In this document: piece after piece, positions 47,701 to 59,898 of the stretch
How positions within the stretch are numbered: the first letter of the stretch is position 1
How the letters are laid out: each line of letters begins with the position of its first letter
Source of the DNA: Epinephelus fuscoguttatus
Lineage: Eukaryota > Chordata > Actinopteri > Perciformes > Serranidae
Length of the DNA stretch: 64,000 bases
Direction of reading: 5' to 3'
NCBI RefSeq assembly: GCF_011397635.1
Contig: NC_064762.1
Coordinates: forward strand, 18,935,479 to 18,999,478
Notes under the pieces: model-generated
What the model was told of the DNA's origin: nothing
The model's database searches: none
Seen by the model: only the letters and a program-made list of their open reading frames with translations
Program-made: the position numbers and the translations under genes

Positions 47701-48490
47701 ACAGCATTTGTTAGTGACAAGCTGTCCAGGCGATTACCAGGATGCTCTTGTTGAAAAGTTTGTTTGTTAGATGTATTTTGTACTGAATGGCTGACATTTC
47801 ATTAGCATTTAAGTGCCTATATTTTGACCAAACAAACAGCAGAATTACAGGTGTTTAAATGCTGCTGAAATGGCTATAACCAGCTAATGAATGGCATCGT
47901 TTACTACTAGATGAAACCTGGTTGAAGCCTGGACAACTTGTCACCAGCACATTGTAACTTACAGTTGTAACCACAGCCACAGAACTTTAGTGTTCTTCAT
48001 AAAATCAGTCACATGATGACTTAAAGTCCACTTTGCTTGTAATTTTCAATTGGTGCATTGAATGATGTTTTCTGTCTGGTGGGATTTTCAATTCAAAATC
48101 CTGATTTGCTTGGTCATGGAGGGCTCTCCTATCAGTTTTCAGCCTTGCGGTGTTCAATTACAAAAGCAACGAGTAAAAAGCTTTTTGATTCCCTCCTCGT
48201 GGCTTTATTTCTGCCTGCACACTCTGTAGTGCTATATCTTTTACCCTTTGTGTTAAGAGGCCATCTGTCTTGTAGGTACGATTTGTTTTGTTTTTTTGGC
48301 TTTGCTCCCACCCCACTTTGACACACAGCCATATGTAGACACTTGCAGGTGCCACAATGCCTCCTGAAATGTTTTGTGTTCTTCTTTTTTTTTCTTCTTC
48401 TCTCAAACCTTTTATTTTGTGCCTTGTTTTCTAGTGTTGCCTTTTAGTTTCACAATGTAAAGCCAATAAAGTTTGAATATTGTTAAACAA
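44769..48490 (+). other. cd164: cd164 3'UTR, about 3.7 kb
   Basis: No gene-like frame from the stop codon to a strong polyA signal (CCAATAAAG) at 48465-48470. Weaker internal sites may give shorter transcripts. The region lacks the MITEs that crowd the neighbouring DNA, consistent with transcribed, constrained sequence. UTR extent is inferred. Confidence 0.5.
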
Positions 48491-48796
48491 ATCACAGTGT
48501 TTACCTTCTTCCTTTGGCAGCAGTGTCAAGTTTCTTGGAGCCAGTCATTTACATGACAAATCACAAGTGGGACGATGATACACAGCCCAGTCTCAGGTCT
48601 TTGGCTCCATCGCCATGGTTACAATTGAACAACTAGTTGCCCAGACAACCAAAGGTATCAGTTCAGGCGTTGCTTTGTCTTGCCTGGTGTGTGCAGCTAA
48701 TGCTAGGTCAACAAGTTCTCTTGTTACAGAAGAAAATAGCAAACCAGTGCTGAGCAAAAATAAATAAAAAATAATTAAAATTAAATCATTTTCAGG

Positions 48797-49064
48797 ATCT
48801 AGACAGTAGGTATCCCCAAAGTCAGCATTGTTTACCCATTAAACTGGATATGGCAATGAATATTTTTAGGCTATGTTGTTACCTTTAGATAGAACCTAGT
48901 TAACTGCTAATGTTAGCTAGGTGTTAGCTAGAATCTAGACATTGAAGTATCCCTAAATTCTGCACTAATTAAATTGGATAAAGCAATAAATATATGTTTT
49001 GGCTATTTTGTTGCCTTTGGACAGAATCAGGCTAACTGTGTTAGCTAGGTGTTTCCAGACTTTA
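48797..49064. repeat. Diverged tandem duplication, two units of about 130 bp
   Basis: Units 48797-48936 and 48937-49064 share ATCTAGACA, AAGTATCCC, AAACTGGATA/AAATTGGATA, TTTTAGGCTAT/TTTTGGCTATTTTGTT and GTTAGCTAGGTGTT. Intergenic, just after cd164. Confidence 0.6.
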
Positions 49065-49621
49065 TGCTAAGCTAACTGTCAGTTGCCGTAACTTCATACT
49101 GGAACGTAAAAGGTGTTTGAATGGTATTTAATGTAACTCTGGGCAAGAAAGCAAAGAAGCCTGTTCACCAATATTCCAAACTATTTATAAAATAACTATT
49201 TTACCCCTGCTAAGGCTGCCCCTGGCGAAAATAATTGGCAGCTCACATTATTGTCTTTAAGAGGCTGTAGAGCTAGCATGAAGGTAGTGGTATCATGGGA
49301 AACTAGACAACCTAAGGTATCCATTGATACCAACCATGTTGGCGTAGCTTGTCCAGAACGGGGCTAAATAACGCTCCAAAGTTACGCTAAATTTTGGTAA
49401 AGAACAATTGGCACGGCCATTTTCAAAGTGGTCACTTGAGCTCTCACCTCAAAATATCAGAATGAAAATGGCTTTGAGTTTTCCCTAAACTTGAGAAGGC
49501 TTGTTCCCAGTAAATGTTTTGTTCCTTATAATCAATGTACTCCTTCAAATTAAAGCTGTTTATTTGTCTTTTTAGGGGAAAAGACAATCTGCCCTTTTGA
49601 ACAACGATGAATCACTTAACA

Positions 49622-50354
49622 CAGGGGTAGGCATCCTGTGGCTCTTTAGCCTCTCTCTAGTGGCTCCGTGTGACTTTGACAAAAACTTATAGGGAAGTGA
49701 CTAAGGGTTATGTTTTTAACATTTTAATTTTAATTTATCAATGTTGTAGGCCTAAAGAAATTCTTACATTCTCCTTTTATAAAAAAGGGACACCTTGGGG
49801 CGTCGGTGGCTTAGTGGTAGAGCAGGCGCCCCATGTACAAGGCCGTTGCCGCAGCAGCCGGGTTCAACCCCAGCCTGTGGCCCCCTGCTGCAAGCCACTC
49901 CCCCCCCCCCACGCTTGTCTGTCCCATCAAATAAAGGCTAAAAATGCCCCCCCCAAAAAATCTTTAAAAAAAAGGGATGCGTTTATACCAAATTTAAAAA
50001 GCCTCGATAGCAGTGGCTAGTCTTGAGTCTCTCTAGCTGGTTAGGTATTGATGACAAATCCAAAAAAGTCTTGGAATAAAAGAGAATTTAGTTGTGAGTG
50101 GACAGATTTGTTTGCTTTGACTGCCAGCTCTGCAAAGTTAAAGTACCAAATAATCATAAATAGTGCCCTGCACAGTAGCCACCTTGTGATAAAACATATT
50201 AATAAATGCTCATTTAGACTACTATTATAGGTTAATTTAAACTTAATAGGCTACGTTACCTTCATTATGAGGCTCAAAGCAGCTCCACACAGATTTGTTT
50301 AATTTTATTTTTGTTTAAAAATGGCTCTTATGATGGTAAGGTTGCCAATTCCTG
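49622..50354. mobile_element. hAT-type MITE with 8-bp target duplication, host of a nested SINE
   Basis: Ends CAGGGGTAGGCATCC and (inverted) CAGGAATTGGCAACC are flanked by ACTTAACA (49614-49621) and GCTTAACA (50355-50362), a 7/8-matching 8-bp duplication diagnostic of hAT. GTGGCTCTTTAG and ATGGCTCTTATG are subterminal partners. No transposase. The SINE at 49797-49970 is inserted inside. Confidence 0.7.
49797..49970 (+). mobile_element. tRNA-derived SINE, full length
   Basis: Head GGGGCGTCGGTGGCTTAGTG, with A-box TAGTGGTAGAGC (49812-49823) and B-box GGTTCAACCCC (49861-49871). A body with a C-run and tail AAATAAAGGCTAAAAATGCC plus A-rich end follow. AAAAAAGGGA occurs before and after, consistent with a target-site duplication. 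Not a functional tRNA gene: no cloverleaf. Confidence 0.85.
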
Positions 50355-52082
50355 GCTTAACATGTACCACATTAAAACAAGATTGTTGTGGAACTCAAAA
50401 TGTTTACTGTACTGGTATTAGTTGATGCACCGACCCACCCCTATAAAAATTTCTAGGGATACCACTGCCACCAAGGAGGGTATGTTTTCAGTTTGGTTTG
50501 TCTGTTTGTCAGCAAGATTACAAAAAAACTACTGACACTATTTTTTATGAAACTTCGTGGAAGGATGTAACATGGGCCAAGGAAGAACGCATTAAATTTT
50601 GGACTAGATAGGAACCACGGGGTGGATACACAAATTAGATATTGGTCTTCATTTTCGTTAACACTGTGAGAGAGGACACTGGGCTTTGGCAGAGGTCTGT
50701 GCTCTCCAAGTGCCCCTCTGATTTTAATACCTGTAACTGGCTGAGGGACTTTGTTTCACCCCACTGTCTGCTTCACCTGCTCCTTTGTCTGCATGTGTTG
50801 GTCAATATATTTGGAGTCTATTGGAAAAAACACCAACATAATTTGGAGGCGTAATCAGATTCTTATTGACATACATTACTGACATTGTACATGCTGGACT
50901 CACCCTTACTTCGTCAGTCACCTCCCATCTTCATTATCTACCTGATCATCTAATGTAGTGGTTCGCATTCATGGGTTTGGGACCCTCAGTGGGCCACAAA
51001 GATAAATCAGAGGGCTCACTGATAACTAATGGGAAACTGTTAGATATGATTATGTATATATTTTTAAGATTGTTCTAGAAAAGTACTTCATATTGTCACA
51101 TCTTTGGTCATCTAAAAATCCCTCAAATGTCATGCCCACAAGGCCATAACCTCTGATGAGGAGGTGACAAGGAAAGATCAACCCAACAAGGTTGTGAATA
51201 ACCGCTGTACCTGTTAATTAATGTAAAGGGGTTTTGGTGACACTAGTGCCCCCCTTTGGCCATACACAAACTAATAGCCCTACAATCATCCACAGTTTGT
51301 CCACAGCCTTTCCTGAAGTCTAGTTTAATGAGTGCAGTAACACTTGAAGTGATAGCCTAGTTCTGTGGTGATAATCACTGTACACATCATATGTAGTATT
51401 ATCTAGATGTTTACTACTTTCTCTCTATGATAGCAACATGTTTTTGAAAGTGAAACAGGTACAAAGTTTATTGCAGCCATGTGACATTATTCGCTGTCAT
51501 GTACCATTAATGGCTGAACAGGTCAATGAAAGCCAAAACCAAAGACACCACCCCATTGTTCAAAACAACCTGTTTGTTTTTCACACAGAGTTTTTGCTCT
51601 CCTGACAGGACACATGGTCAGTTTCCAAGGTCACAGCAAGGTTCTGCTCATGTAGCAAAAACTGAAGGAAGTGTTAGTGAGCACACTCAAGAATCACTGT
51701 CCGTACATTCTTGAACGATGTGTGTGTGTGTACAATATGTTTGTGCTGAGTGGACTGTTGTTCTTTCAGTGGCCCGGAGTCCTCAGCTGGCACCGTTTCC
51801 TAGAACCAGAGAGCGTTTCAGGGGAGAATGTTTTTTTGGACAAGCACGCCATAATTCCTCTCTCGTGTATCCATTAAAGAAACAATCTGCAACCCTGCAC
51901 TTAGTATCTGCTGTTAATGGAGGTAGAAAAGCTTGTGCTGCTCTATCAGAACATCTCTTATGGGGCCCTTCACTAAGAAGTGGAAAATCCTTTGGTCAGC
52001 CAACTTTTTAATAACAAATAACTTTGTATTCACAAACTAGGGACACTACTTTTAATTTTTCTCCATGTCACCTTGTAACACT
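50355..52082. other. Intergenic, cd164 to cep57l1
   Basis: Two old dispersed repeats without named family: 50473-50630 (GATTACAAAAAAACTACTGAC, ATGGGCCAAGGAAGAACGCA) and 50957-51060 (GGACCCTCAGTGGGCCACAA). In human the CCDC162P locus occupies this position; I see no coiled-coil exon here. Confidence 0.4.
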
Positions 52083-52832
52083 TAAAGGTCCAGTGTGTAG
52101 GATTTAGGGGGGTATATTGGCAGAGATGGTATATAATGTGATAAGTATGTTTTCTTTAGGGTATAATCACCTGAAAATAAGAATCGTTGTGTTTTTGTTA
52201 CCTTAGAATGAGCTGTTAATATGGGAGCGGGTCCTCATTCACAGAGTCTGCCATGTTGCACTGCAATGTCTTTACAGTAGCCCAGACTATACAAACCAAC
52301 ATCTATATAGGGCCATTCATATTTTTGTATTTTAGCAGCCCCTCTGCAACGAGCATTGTAAGAAAAACACTGATTTCTTAATGTTAAACTACATTTTTCA
52401 GTGCTTTTACCGGTTTAAATCACTGGGTCCTTTTTTTGAGAAGCAGAGACTTCTGTGGATTATTTGTCTCCTGGTAACAACCTCCTAAATGTCTGGATTT
52501 TAAGCTATCAGAGGTTAAGTTAAAAAACAAAAAGGGAACAGAGTAGCAGGTGCTGGGCAGGCAACCCATTTCTGACAAGCCAAACCATGTAGGAAAAACA
52601 CTGATCTGTAATGTCAAACTGCTTTATTCTGTGTTTTTACTTGGTTAAATGCCCTGGCCCATTTGTTTTGGAGAAGAAGAGACCTCTGTGGACAATGTGG
52701 CTCCCATTAAAAAGCCCTGGACAATGAACACTGAAGGAATTCTAACCATGAGAAGTTTCAGCTGATTGCAATCTGCAATCCTCACCGTTAGATGTCACTA
52801 TCTCCCTAAATCTTAGACACTGAGCTCTTAAA
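52083..52832 (+). mobile_element. MITE of the GGTCCAGTGTGTAGGATTTAG family, copy D, with internal duplication
   Basis: Left end AAAGGTCCAGTGTGTAGGAT is excellent; the right end CCTAAATCTTAGACACTGAG is diverged. The segment starting GAAAAACACTGAT appears twice (52358-52490 and 52589-52727) around about 100 bp of other sequence, making it 750 bp rather than about 430 bp. Confidence 0.75.
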
Positions 52833-54230
52833 GAAATAGACTGCAGGCAAATGTGCTCCTTGCTCATTTGATTTTCTTTTACACTGTACATATCTTTATC
52901 TCACATCTGCCCAGCCCTCCTACACACGTTTCTCCAAACACACCACTGCTATTCAACACCAGGCAAACAGAGGGGTGTGCAGTCACAAGGTCTCACAGCT
53001 GCACGGTCAGGCAAGATGTTGTATGTGGGCATGGAGGGGTCTTGACTTGCCACAGCTAACCTGATTGCTGTGTCCAGTCATGCTCTGTAATCTAATATGG
53101 TAGCACAGAGAAACAATGCAATGGCCAGCCCAGTCCATTTAACCATGCCATGAACTCCCGAGTCATGCCAAGAATACCAGGACGAAGCAATGCTGGCTAG
53201 ATAATGAACTGAAAAGGCTGAATGCAGAGAGCAACAATAACAACCAGCTGTTTTCTTCTCCTGTGACCCAGAGCCTTGGACAGGGCAGTTCGGGATGTTT
53301 TGATTTTAGTTTTTATTGCAACAATTTGTGACTTAACAACCACAACAGAGCTGCTGGTACAGGGAGTGGCTGAGATTAACTCCAAGGTCAAAAATGGTTC
53401 TTGTGCATCAAAAATGTGACCTGATGAGACAATAAAAATGCTGACCGAGGCCTGATAATGAGGAGATAATGCAGGAATGTTATGAGACAGCTTCACATGT
53501 TGTTATTCGTACCATAAAAGGTGAGTGACTCAACAGAGCAAATATAAAAGCCCCAGCCATGCCAGAAATGTGTCCTGTCATCTGACCAGTCTACAATTAA
53601 GGAGAGTAATAGCTATCAGGGTGAATTTAAGAGAATTGAGCTGAATTGAGGCAGTGTGAAATAGCAAAATCCTGTGGCGAAAAGCAGTTCCTCCCACCAG
53701 TGCACAGTGATAAAAGCCACATCCGTTTGTCCTGTGGTCAGGGCTGCATTTACTCAGCTGTCCGGCCAGCTGCTTCAACAGTTTTCACAAAGCATTTGGT
53801 CCATCTCTTCTACAGACTGTGCAAAACAGTAGGAGCTTCATGCTCCATGCATCATTATAAAGTTATGTCTTATATACATGTGGTCTGTGAGGTAAGCCAT
53901 CACATTTGTAAACAGACATAAGCTTAGCGCTGCCACCTAGTGGTTCTCTGTGTGAAGTACAAACTGCAGTGCAGAAAAAAACATTGGTGCTAGCAAGTAA
54001 AACATAAACAAAGATGTGATGACAATATGTAGAGAGAATACATTTTATTAAAATTTAAAAAAAAAAATAGAAGAAAAATTTCCTCAGCTTCATTTGATAT
54101 TAGACAGGTGAAGGTCATGATTAATAAACTAAACACCATCTACCTGTGAAGGACCCTGTATGTGCAAGATTTCATTTAACTCAGTCTCCCATAGCTTAAT
54201 AAGTTTTATGAATATTAACAATTTTCCTGT
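52833..54230. other. Intergenic region before the cep57l1 3' end
   Basis: No gene or named repeat seen apart from the motif at 53927-53946. Confidence 0.3.
53927..53946 (-). promoter_or_regulatory. Candidate CTCF-binding motif between cd164 and cep57l1
   Basis: Minus strand GAACCACTAGGTGGCAGCGC contains CCACTAGGTGGCAG, matching the CTCF core. The convergent cd164 and cep57l1 units are separated here. Motif evidence only. Confidence 0.4.
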
Positions 54231-54394
54231 GTAAAAACACAAAAACACTTTATTCCCTCTTTTCATTTGTTATCTAAAATGTCCAAGAGGCCATCTGAAA
54301 AGAGAAAAACAGGCTGCCAGGAACCAAGGGGAGTCTTGTGGTTAGGCCAGCTGTAGCATCAAAGCCCGTACACAGAAAGGTCTTTCAGAGAACC

Positions 54395-57300
54395 TCATGC
54401 TTCCCAGGAAAGGTCATCTTGATTTAGACTGTTCCTGAACTTCTGGGTCTCTCTGAGAAGCTGCAGGTTGTTGTGAGGGGTCCCACTTTTTTTACGTGTC
54501 TTCTTGGCCTTAACAGGAGAGGGAACAGGTGGCTTGATCCCACACAACTTCTTGGCTGTGTGTTCCTTGTCACATGGTTGGCTCTGGGTCAATTTATGGA
54601 CCTGTGCAGGAGCCAAAGACAGACATTAAGGACAGAGATCAGCTGATGCTACAAACAGGTACTCAACACAGTTAAAGGGTAGCTTTGGTATTTTTTCAAC
54701 CTGGGCCCTATTCTCCCATATTTTTGTGTGTAGGTGACTAATGGAGACAACAATTTTTCAAACTGGTCCACTATTGAGGCAGCAAAACAGGCTGCGATGT
54801 TAGGTTAACGCACAATTGTGTGCTGTCAATTTACATCCTCTTAAAGTGAGTTTTGTTGCCACTGACAGGCTCAGATTGTCATTCTAAGTGTCTAAAATGA
54901 AGAGGAACCCCAGAGAGACAGAACTTTCTGCTAAAGCAAACGCAGGGTTCACACTGGATGCAAAAATGCAAAATGATTTGTTGCACAGCAGTTGCCGGGC
55001 TGTTCACACCAGAAGCGCATTTCTCAGCGCTGGTCTCCTTCTGCTCTCTGCTCTGTTTAAATCACATGTAGAGTTCTGTCTCCATCTGCTTGTGTGTGTG
55101 TGAGTGTGTGTGTGAGTGTGGATGTGTGTGGCTCTGCACATCTCTCTCACTCTCTGTTTAGACACAACTTACAAATATGTAGAAGCATGGGACACATGGT
55201 TTATCATTTATCATAGTTAGATAATTTATAACATATTTAATATACACTTGATATCATTTACAAAACATTTTCAGTGTGCATTCTTGCCCGATTTGCTTGC
55301 GGAAAAAACAGACCAGACGTTGACACCGTCCTTGCAGATCATGAACCGGCATGGGTGCTTGGTGTCTCACCACGTCCTGTGTGAACAGTCCAATTGCTTA
55401 ACATGGGCACCAAAAGCTAGCGGGCAGCACTCCATGGAAGCCTGCCGTGCTCTGAAGCGCTTTCCCATTCAGTGTGAACCTGGTGTAAGATCGTTTTTGT
55501 TTAACCAGAAACAGCCCTGAAATCGCTATCACCAAACCCACCAGACCTCATTCACATAAACATTAATTTTATCATCATAAAACACACTTTGTTCAAAGTT
55601 GACAGAAACAAAATAAAACACAAAAATCATTTTGCTTATCTTTCTACTGTTCCAACAATCAACAACTCTGGTTTGGTTGATATAAACCCCAAATTTTCAT
55701 CCAGTTAAATCTGAAGATATGCTGGCTCTATATGCACTAAAATGACTGTTTATTTAAAAAGAGTCTGGTGTGTTTGCCGATGGCGGTTTGGGGCTGTTAC
55801 TGGGTGAACAAAAAAGCTTTTACTTAACAAAAAGGCCTGTCTCTGTAAGGATCCTTTCTGTAATGTTTTCAGACACTTAGAATAATAATCTGAGCCCGCC
55901 AGTGGCCAAAACAAGCACTTGTAGTGGACGTAAATTGATGGTGCATAAATGTTTTAAGTGGTTACACTGCAGCCGGTTTGGCCGCTGCCAGCTGGAGTGC
56001 TCTCGCTCAATACTGGAGATATTAAAAAAAAAAAAGAAAAAAAAAAGATGTTTCCATCTGTCAGATACAAAAACATGGAAACAAAGGGTCCAGCATGAAA
56101 AATACTCAAGTTACCATTTAAATTACTGCCTGTAAATGAGGCAAGAAATTGTGACCATCTTTTCAAACGTATCTCTGGATTGTACTGACTCATGGTTCAC
56201 ATACCCTCTGCTGGTGTTTGCGGAGCTTAGTGATCTGGGCTCCCTTCTCCTCCATCCTGGCAACCAACCTCCCCAGTTCACTCTGCAGGTCCCGCTTCTG
56301 CTCGCGATCTTGGGTTGCATCTATCTGGTGCACCAACTCCTGATGCTCACTGTGGAAAATAAACACGGACACAGATTACTAAATGTGTAACAGAAAAAGT
56401 AAAACAAAACAATTAATAAAACAATCTCACTCACAAGCTCATTTGTCCTAGCTCGTCCTGCAGAGCCAAGAGCAGGTCAGACAGCGAGCCCAGTGACTGA
56501 TCTGCTCCTTCGGGCTCCTTGTCAGGCTTGTGACAAGTGGTGGAAGATGGAGCCAAGCACTTTTGGAGGCTTTTCTTGGCTGGACAACCAGGCTTGTGCA
56601 GCGCACTCACTCTTTCACACAGCTGGGGCTGATGGTGCTTCATCATGTGGAGTATACTTTGCACGTTGGCGTGGACTGAATGGCTTGGGCTTGTCGACTG
56701 TGATAGGTAGGGAAAAACAATGTAAATCAAAAGGAATCAAAACAAGGGATAGAGTTAATGATAGTACACGGTTTCTGGAGTTAGTGCTGACTTACTGTTC
56801 CTGCAACAAAGGGGAATTTTTTGTGTCTTAGGCCGCTTGGTGATGCCAGCTCATTCTGTGTGGAGGTTTTCTGAGGTAGAAGAAAGCTGTTATCACTGCT
56901 ATGTGCGAACAAATATTTTTCTCGTCAACTCAATACAGGCAGTCATTTTACTTTATCAATAAGACGTCGTGCCCACCAATGAGTTTTTTCCTGAGGCCAG
57001 TGCGTTTTTAAAATTTTTGCAATGGCAGCACAGTGTATTTACGCTACACTATTAACGTCAGAAGCGTGACGAGGAGCTGAGTATCTGTTGTGTGCTTTGC
57101 GCAGCCCGTTGGGTGCTTCTTTTCTGCTAAGAGTTGAGTTTAACTTTGGCTAAACTCTGCGCTAATCACTGTCATTTTTTACCCGGCTGATCAGTCACAG
57201 TGGAGGAGGGACAAATACCACAAAGACCAACAGCTGACATGTTCAAGTGCTGAACAAAAGCACTGGAGGAGAAATATGTTAATACTAGGGCTGCCACGAT

Positions 57301-59898
57301 TAGTCGACTAATCGATGACTAATCGACTATTAAAATAATCGGTGACTATTGTAGTAGTCGACTAATCGGTTTGAGTCATTTTTCATAGAAAAGTACTATA
57401 AAAGTACCCCAAAATACTCTTATTGCAGCTTCTTACATTCAGATATTGGCAGCTTTACACACTCTCCCATGACAGTGAACTAAAACCCTTTGGCGTGAGT
57501 AGGAAACAAGACATTAGATGACGTAATTTTGGGGTTTGGGCGAGATAGACCGACATTTTTCAACATTTTAACACATTTTTCGATGAAATGATGAGTCGAC
57601 TAATCGAGGAAATAATCGACAGATTAGTCGACAATGAAAATAATCGTTAGTGGCAGCCCTAGTTAATACACTGTATACATAGTAATATATGTTCCCACTC
57701 ATGAACCCACACAGACTGGCAGATCTGGCCTCTCTCCCTACATGCTTTAGTGTTCCTGTCATCCAGAGCAAGTTCACCACCTTGTGCCAACATGTTTACT
57801 TCCATAATTATTCCATATCATAGCAGCAACCAAAGCATCTCTGCTTAAAAAATGCTGTGCCTCCAAAGCACTCTCAAGTGCTCCCAGCTGGGCATTTTCT
57901 GAGGGGCATCTGGTGTTTTCAGCTGGTAAAAAACACCCTTTGGTGAACACAGGGTCTCAGAAAAATACCTTGGTGGTCTTTTTTGTTTTCTTCTTTGGCT
58001 TTATTTCTTCAGTAGTTGGCACAGACAATAGAAGGTTGATGTCCAACTCCTTTTGCAGCTGTGGACATGGCAACAACAACAAGATTAAAGTCAGTTTTTT
58101 TTCCTTTTCAATATTCTTTGTTGCCATTATGCCATCATTAGAAAGTTAGTCTCATGTAAACCCTCTAGAGATCATTTAATAGAAAGTAAAAGTTACGGAA
58201 TTTTGTCATTTAAAAAATACTGCTTATTTTTTCCGCATTTATTGCAAAATATTGGCGTGTTGGGGTAAGGACATTAAATAACAAAGTGAAATTGTGGGTT
58301 CTTATGTCATTGTTGAGCTTATCCAAAAAGTGCAGTGCATGTAGACTGACCTTGTCGGCTTTCTCCTGCACAAGTTTACGTTCATGCTCTTCTTTCAGTA
58401 GTTTTTGCTCCAGAATGGCGAGCTTTGCCTGGAAGCAAAATTGCATTGAAATAATAATCTTACCATTAAGCTTGTGATGATTAGTGTTCAGACCAATAAA
58501 ACTGTGACTTACCTCTGCTAGACTTTGGGTCCTACTCAATTTGAGACACTCTGATTCAAGTTTCTCCAGCTTCTCCCGCTGAGACTGGGTGTTTGAGCTA
58601 CTTGGCTGTAGTGAAGCCTGGTGAGGAGGTAAACAGAGATTATATGGCAGTTAAGAAACATGCATTTATGACACTTAAAGTACATTCAGGTATGCTAGAA
58701 AGTAACTGAATGATTTCAGACTATAATTTCTCTTTATAGTGTTATAGGACCTACTTTTACATAAAGTTTTTTTTAATGATTTGTGTTTCTTTCAGTTTGC
58801 AGCCTTTTGGAGTACCTGATTCTCCATGAGGGCATTCCTCTCCTTTTTAGCGTTTTCAACCATCTTCCTCATGTAGTCCAGCTGCTTCTCCAGAACCTTA
58901 CAACGAGCCTCTGCAGACTGCAGCTTCGAGTCCAGCTCTGCTGTTGTAAACACAGCGACAACTATCAAAAAACACCTACAGGAAAGACCTCACATTTGCA
59001 ATGGCTTCTGCCTTTGCAACCCACATCACTTACCTTTCTTGCCAGAGTTATCTGTCTCAGGCAGGCTGGCTGCTGGTTGACTGGGCACCGTGTAAGATGC
59101 TGTGACCTGCTGATGCCTCTGGGCATCGTGAGAGTACTGACTGTAACTCTTCTCGGCTTGCTTCCTTTCCAGCTCTAACCGCCTGATTTTCTCCTGGAGG
59201 GTCTTCAGTGCATCAACAACAGCTGAAGAGGAGTTAAAAGAACAGAAAGACATACCTGGTAACTGCAGTAGAAGGTAGCCATAAACAACACTAACTGAGA
59301 CAAGAAGCTTGACATAATGGATGTGCCATACCTATGCTGTCAATATTAGGTTTGGTTTGAGACACCCGAGGGCTGGTCATCTGTGGGTCCACGCTGACGG
59401 ATGACTGGGCAGGGAACTCCAGCTGTCTTGCTACTGGTAGTATCCTGTCTGGAGGCTGGTAGTAACTCCCAATGTAACTGTTTTTGGAGGGTGAGTCTAA
59501 AGTCTAAAGACAAAAGGAGGTTGAAACTAGTTGATTAACTGTTCAGTCTATAAAATTAAAGACAGTATAATAAAAAGCCCATTAAAAAGTTATGCCCCAA
59601 AAAGTTATACCTTTATGCTCCGACCAACTTTAAGAGTTAACTTACACCAGTGAAAACGAACCGTTTTGTTGACAAATAACGTTAACATACCTAGTCATAT
59701 TAGTATAAAGCAGTAACGACATTTGCAGCCGTTATCTCGTAAGTTAAGATAAATCAACGTACGAAAACCTACAGAAAAGCTCGGTGAGATAACCTAGCAG
59801 CTAACAGTAAACAATGCTAATGCTAACGTGTTAGCCACATTCAAAGCTAACGGCTGATTTGCGAACGTTAACGTTACCTGATCGTGATAAGCCTCCAT
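54395..59898 (-). CDS. cep57l1: Centrosomal protein CEP57-like 1, 11 exons
   Basis: Exons on minus: 59898-59878, 59503-59332, 59222-59034, 58940-58816, 58617-58513, 58428-58351, 58058-57969, 56870-56796, 56697-56435, 56349-56205, 54601-54395. Phases agree; 489 residues (human CEP57L1 460, CEP57 500). The first exon is 21 nt (MEAYHDQ). An N-terminal coiled coil, the centrosome-localisation region of this family, covers residues about 65-260 (ALKTLQEKIRRLELERKQAE, VLEKQLDYMRKMVENAKKER, KLAILEQKLLKEEHERKLVQ). A Lys-rich KPKKKTKK segment follows, then the CEP57 microtubule-binding domain: FPFVAGTSTSPSHSVHANVQ, LLLALQDELGQMSFEHQELV and VARMEEKGAQITKLRKHQQR. CEP57 paralogues are similar; the choice of cep57l1 rests on the gene neighbourhood. 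PolyA signal on minus at 54254-54249. Confidence 0.92.
54677..56105. mobile_element. Fold-back DNA element (GTCCAGTATTGAG family), copy 2, with nested insertion
   Basis: Left end TTTGGTATTTTTTCAACCTG, right end the inverse (TGAAAAATACT at 56096-56106). Inner motifs ACTAATGGAGACAAC, GTTGCCACTGACAGGC and CCGCCAGTGGCC mirror each other as in copy 1. Lies in cep57l1 intron 10. Unlike copy 1 it is split by another element at 54943-55482. Confidence 0.65.
54943..55482. mobile_element. TIR element nested in the fold-back element
   Basis: Ends CAGGGTTCACACTGGATGC and (inverted) CAGGTTCACACTGAATGG. The host element continues on both sides, so this insertion is younger. A (GT)n tract lies inside (55090-55130). 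No transposase visible. Confidence 0.6.
57286..57661. mobile_element. hAT MITE with perfect 8-bp target duplication
   Basis: Starts TAGGGCTGCCACGATTAGTC and ends with the inverse of TAGGGCTGCC; flanked by GTTAATAC on both sides (57278-57285, 57662-57669). The interior is rich in GTCGACTAATCG palindromes. 376 bp, no coding capacity; sits in cep57l1 intron 7. Confidence 0.9.

Noticed and set aside
49797-49880. Possible tRNA gene
   Set aside because: A and B boxes are present but the flanking sequence does not fold into acceptor and anticodon stems; it is the head of a SINE.
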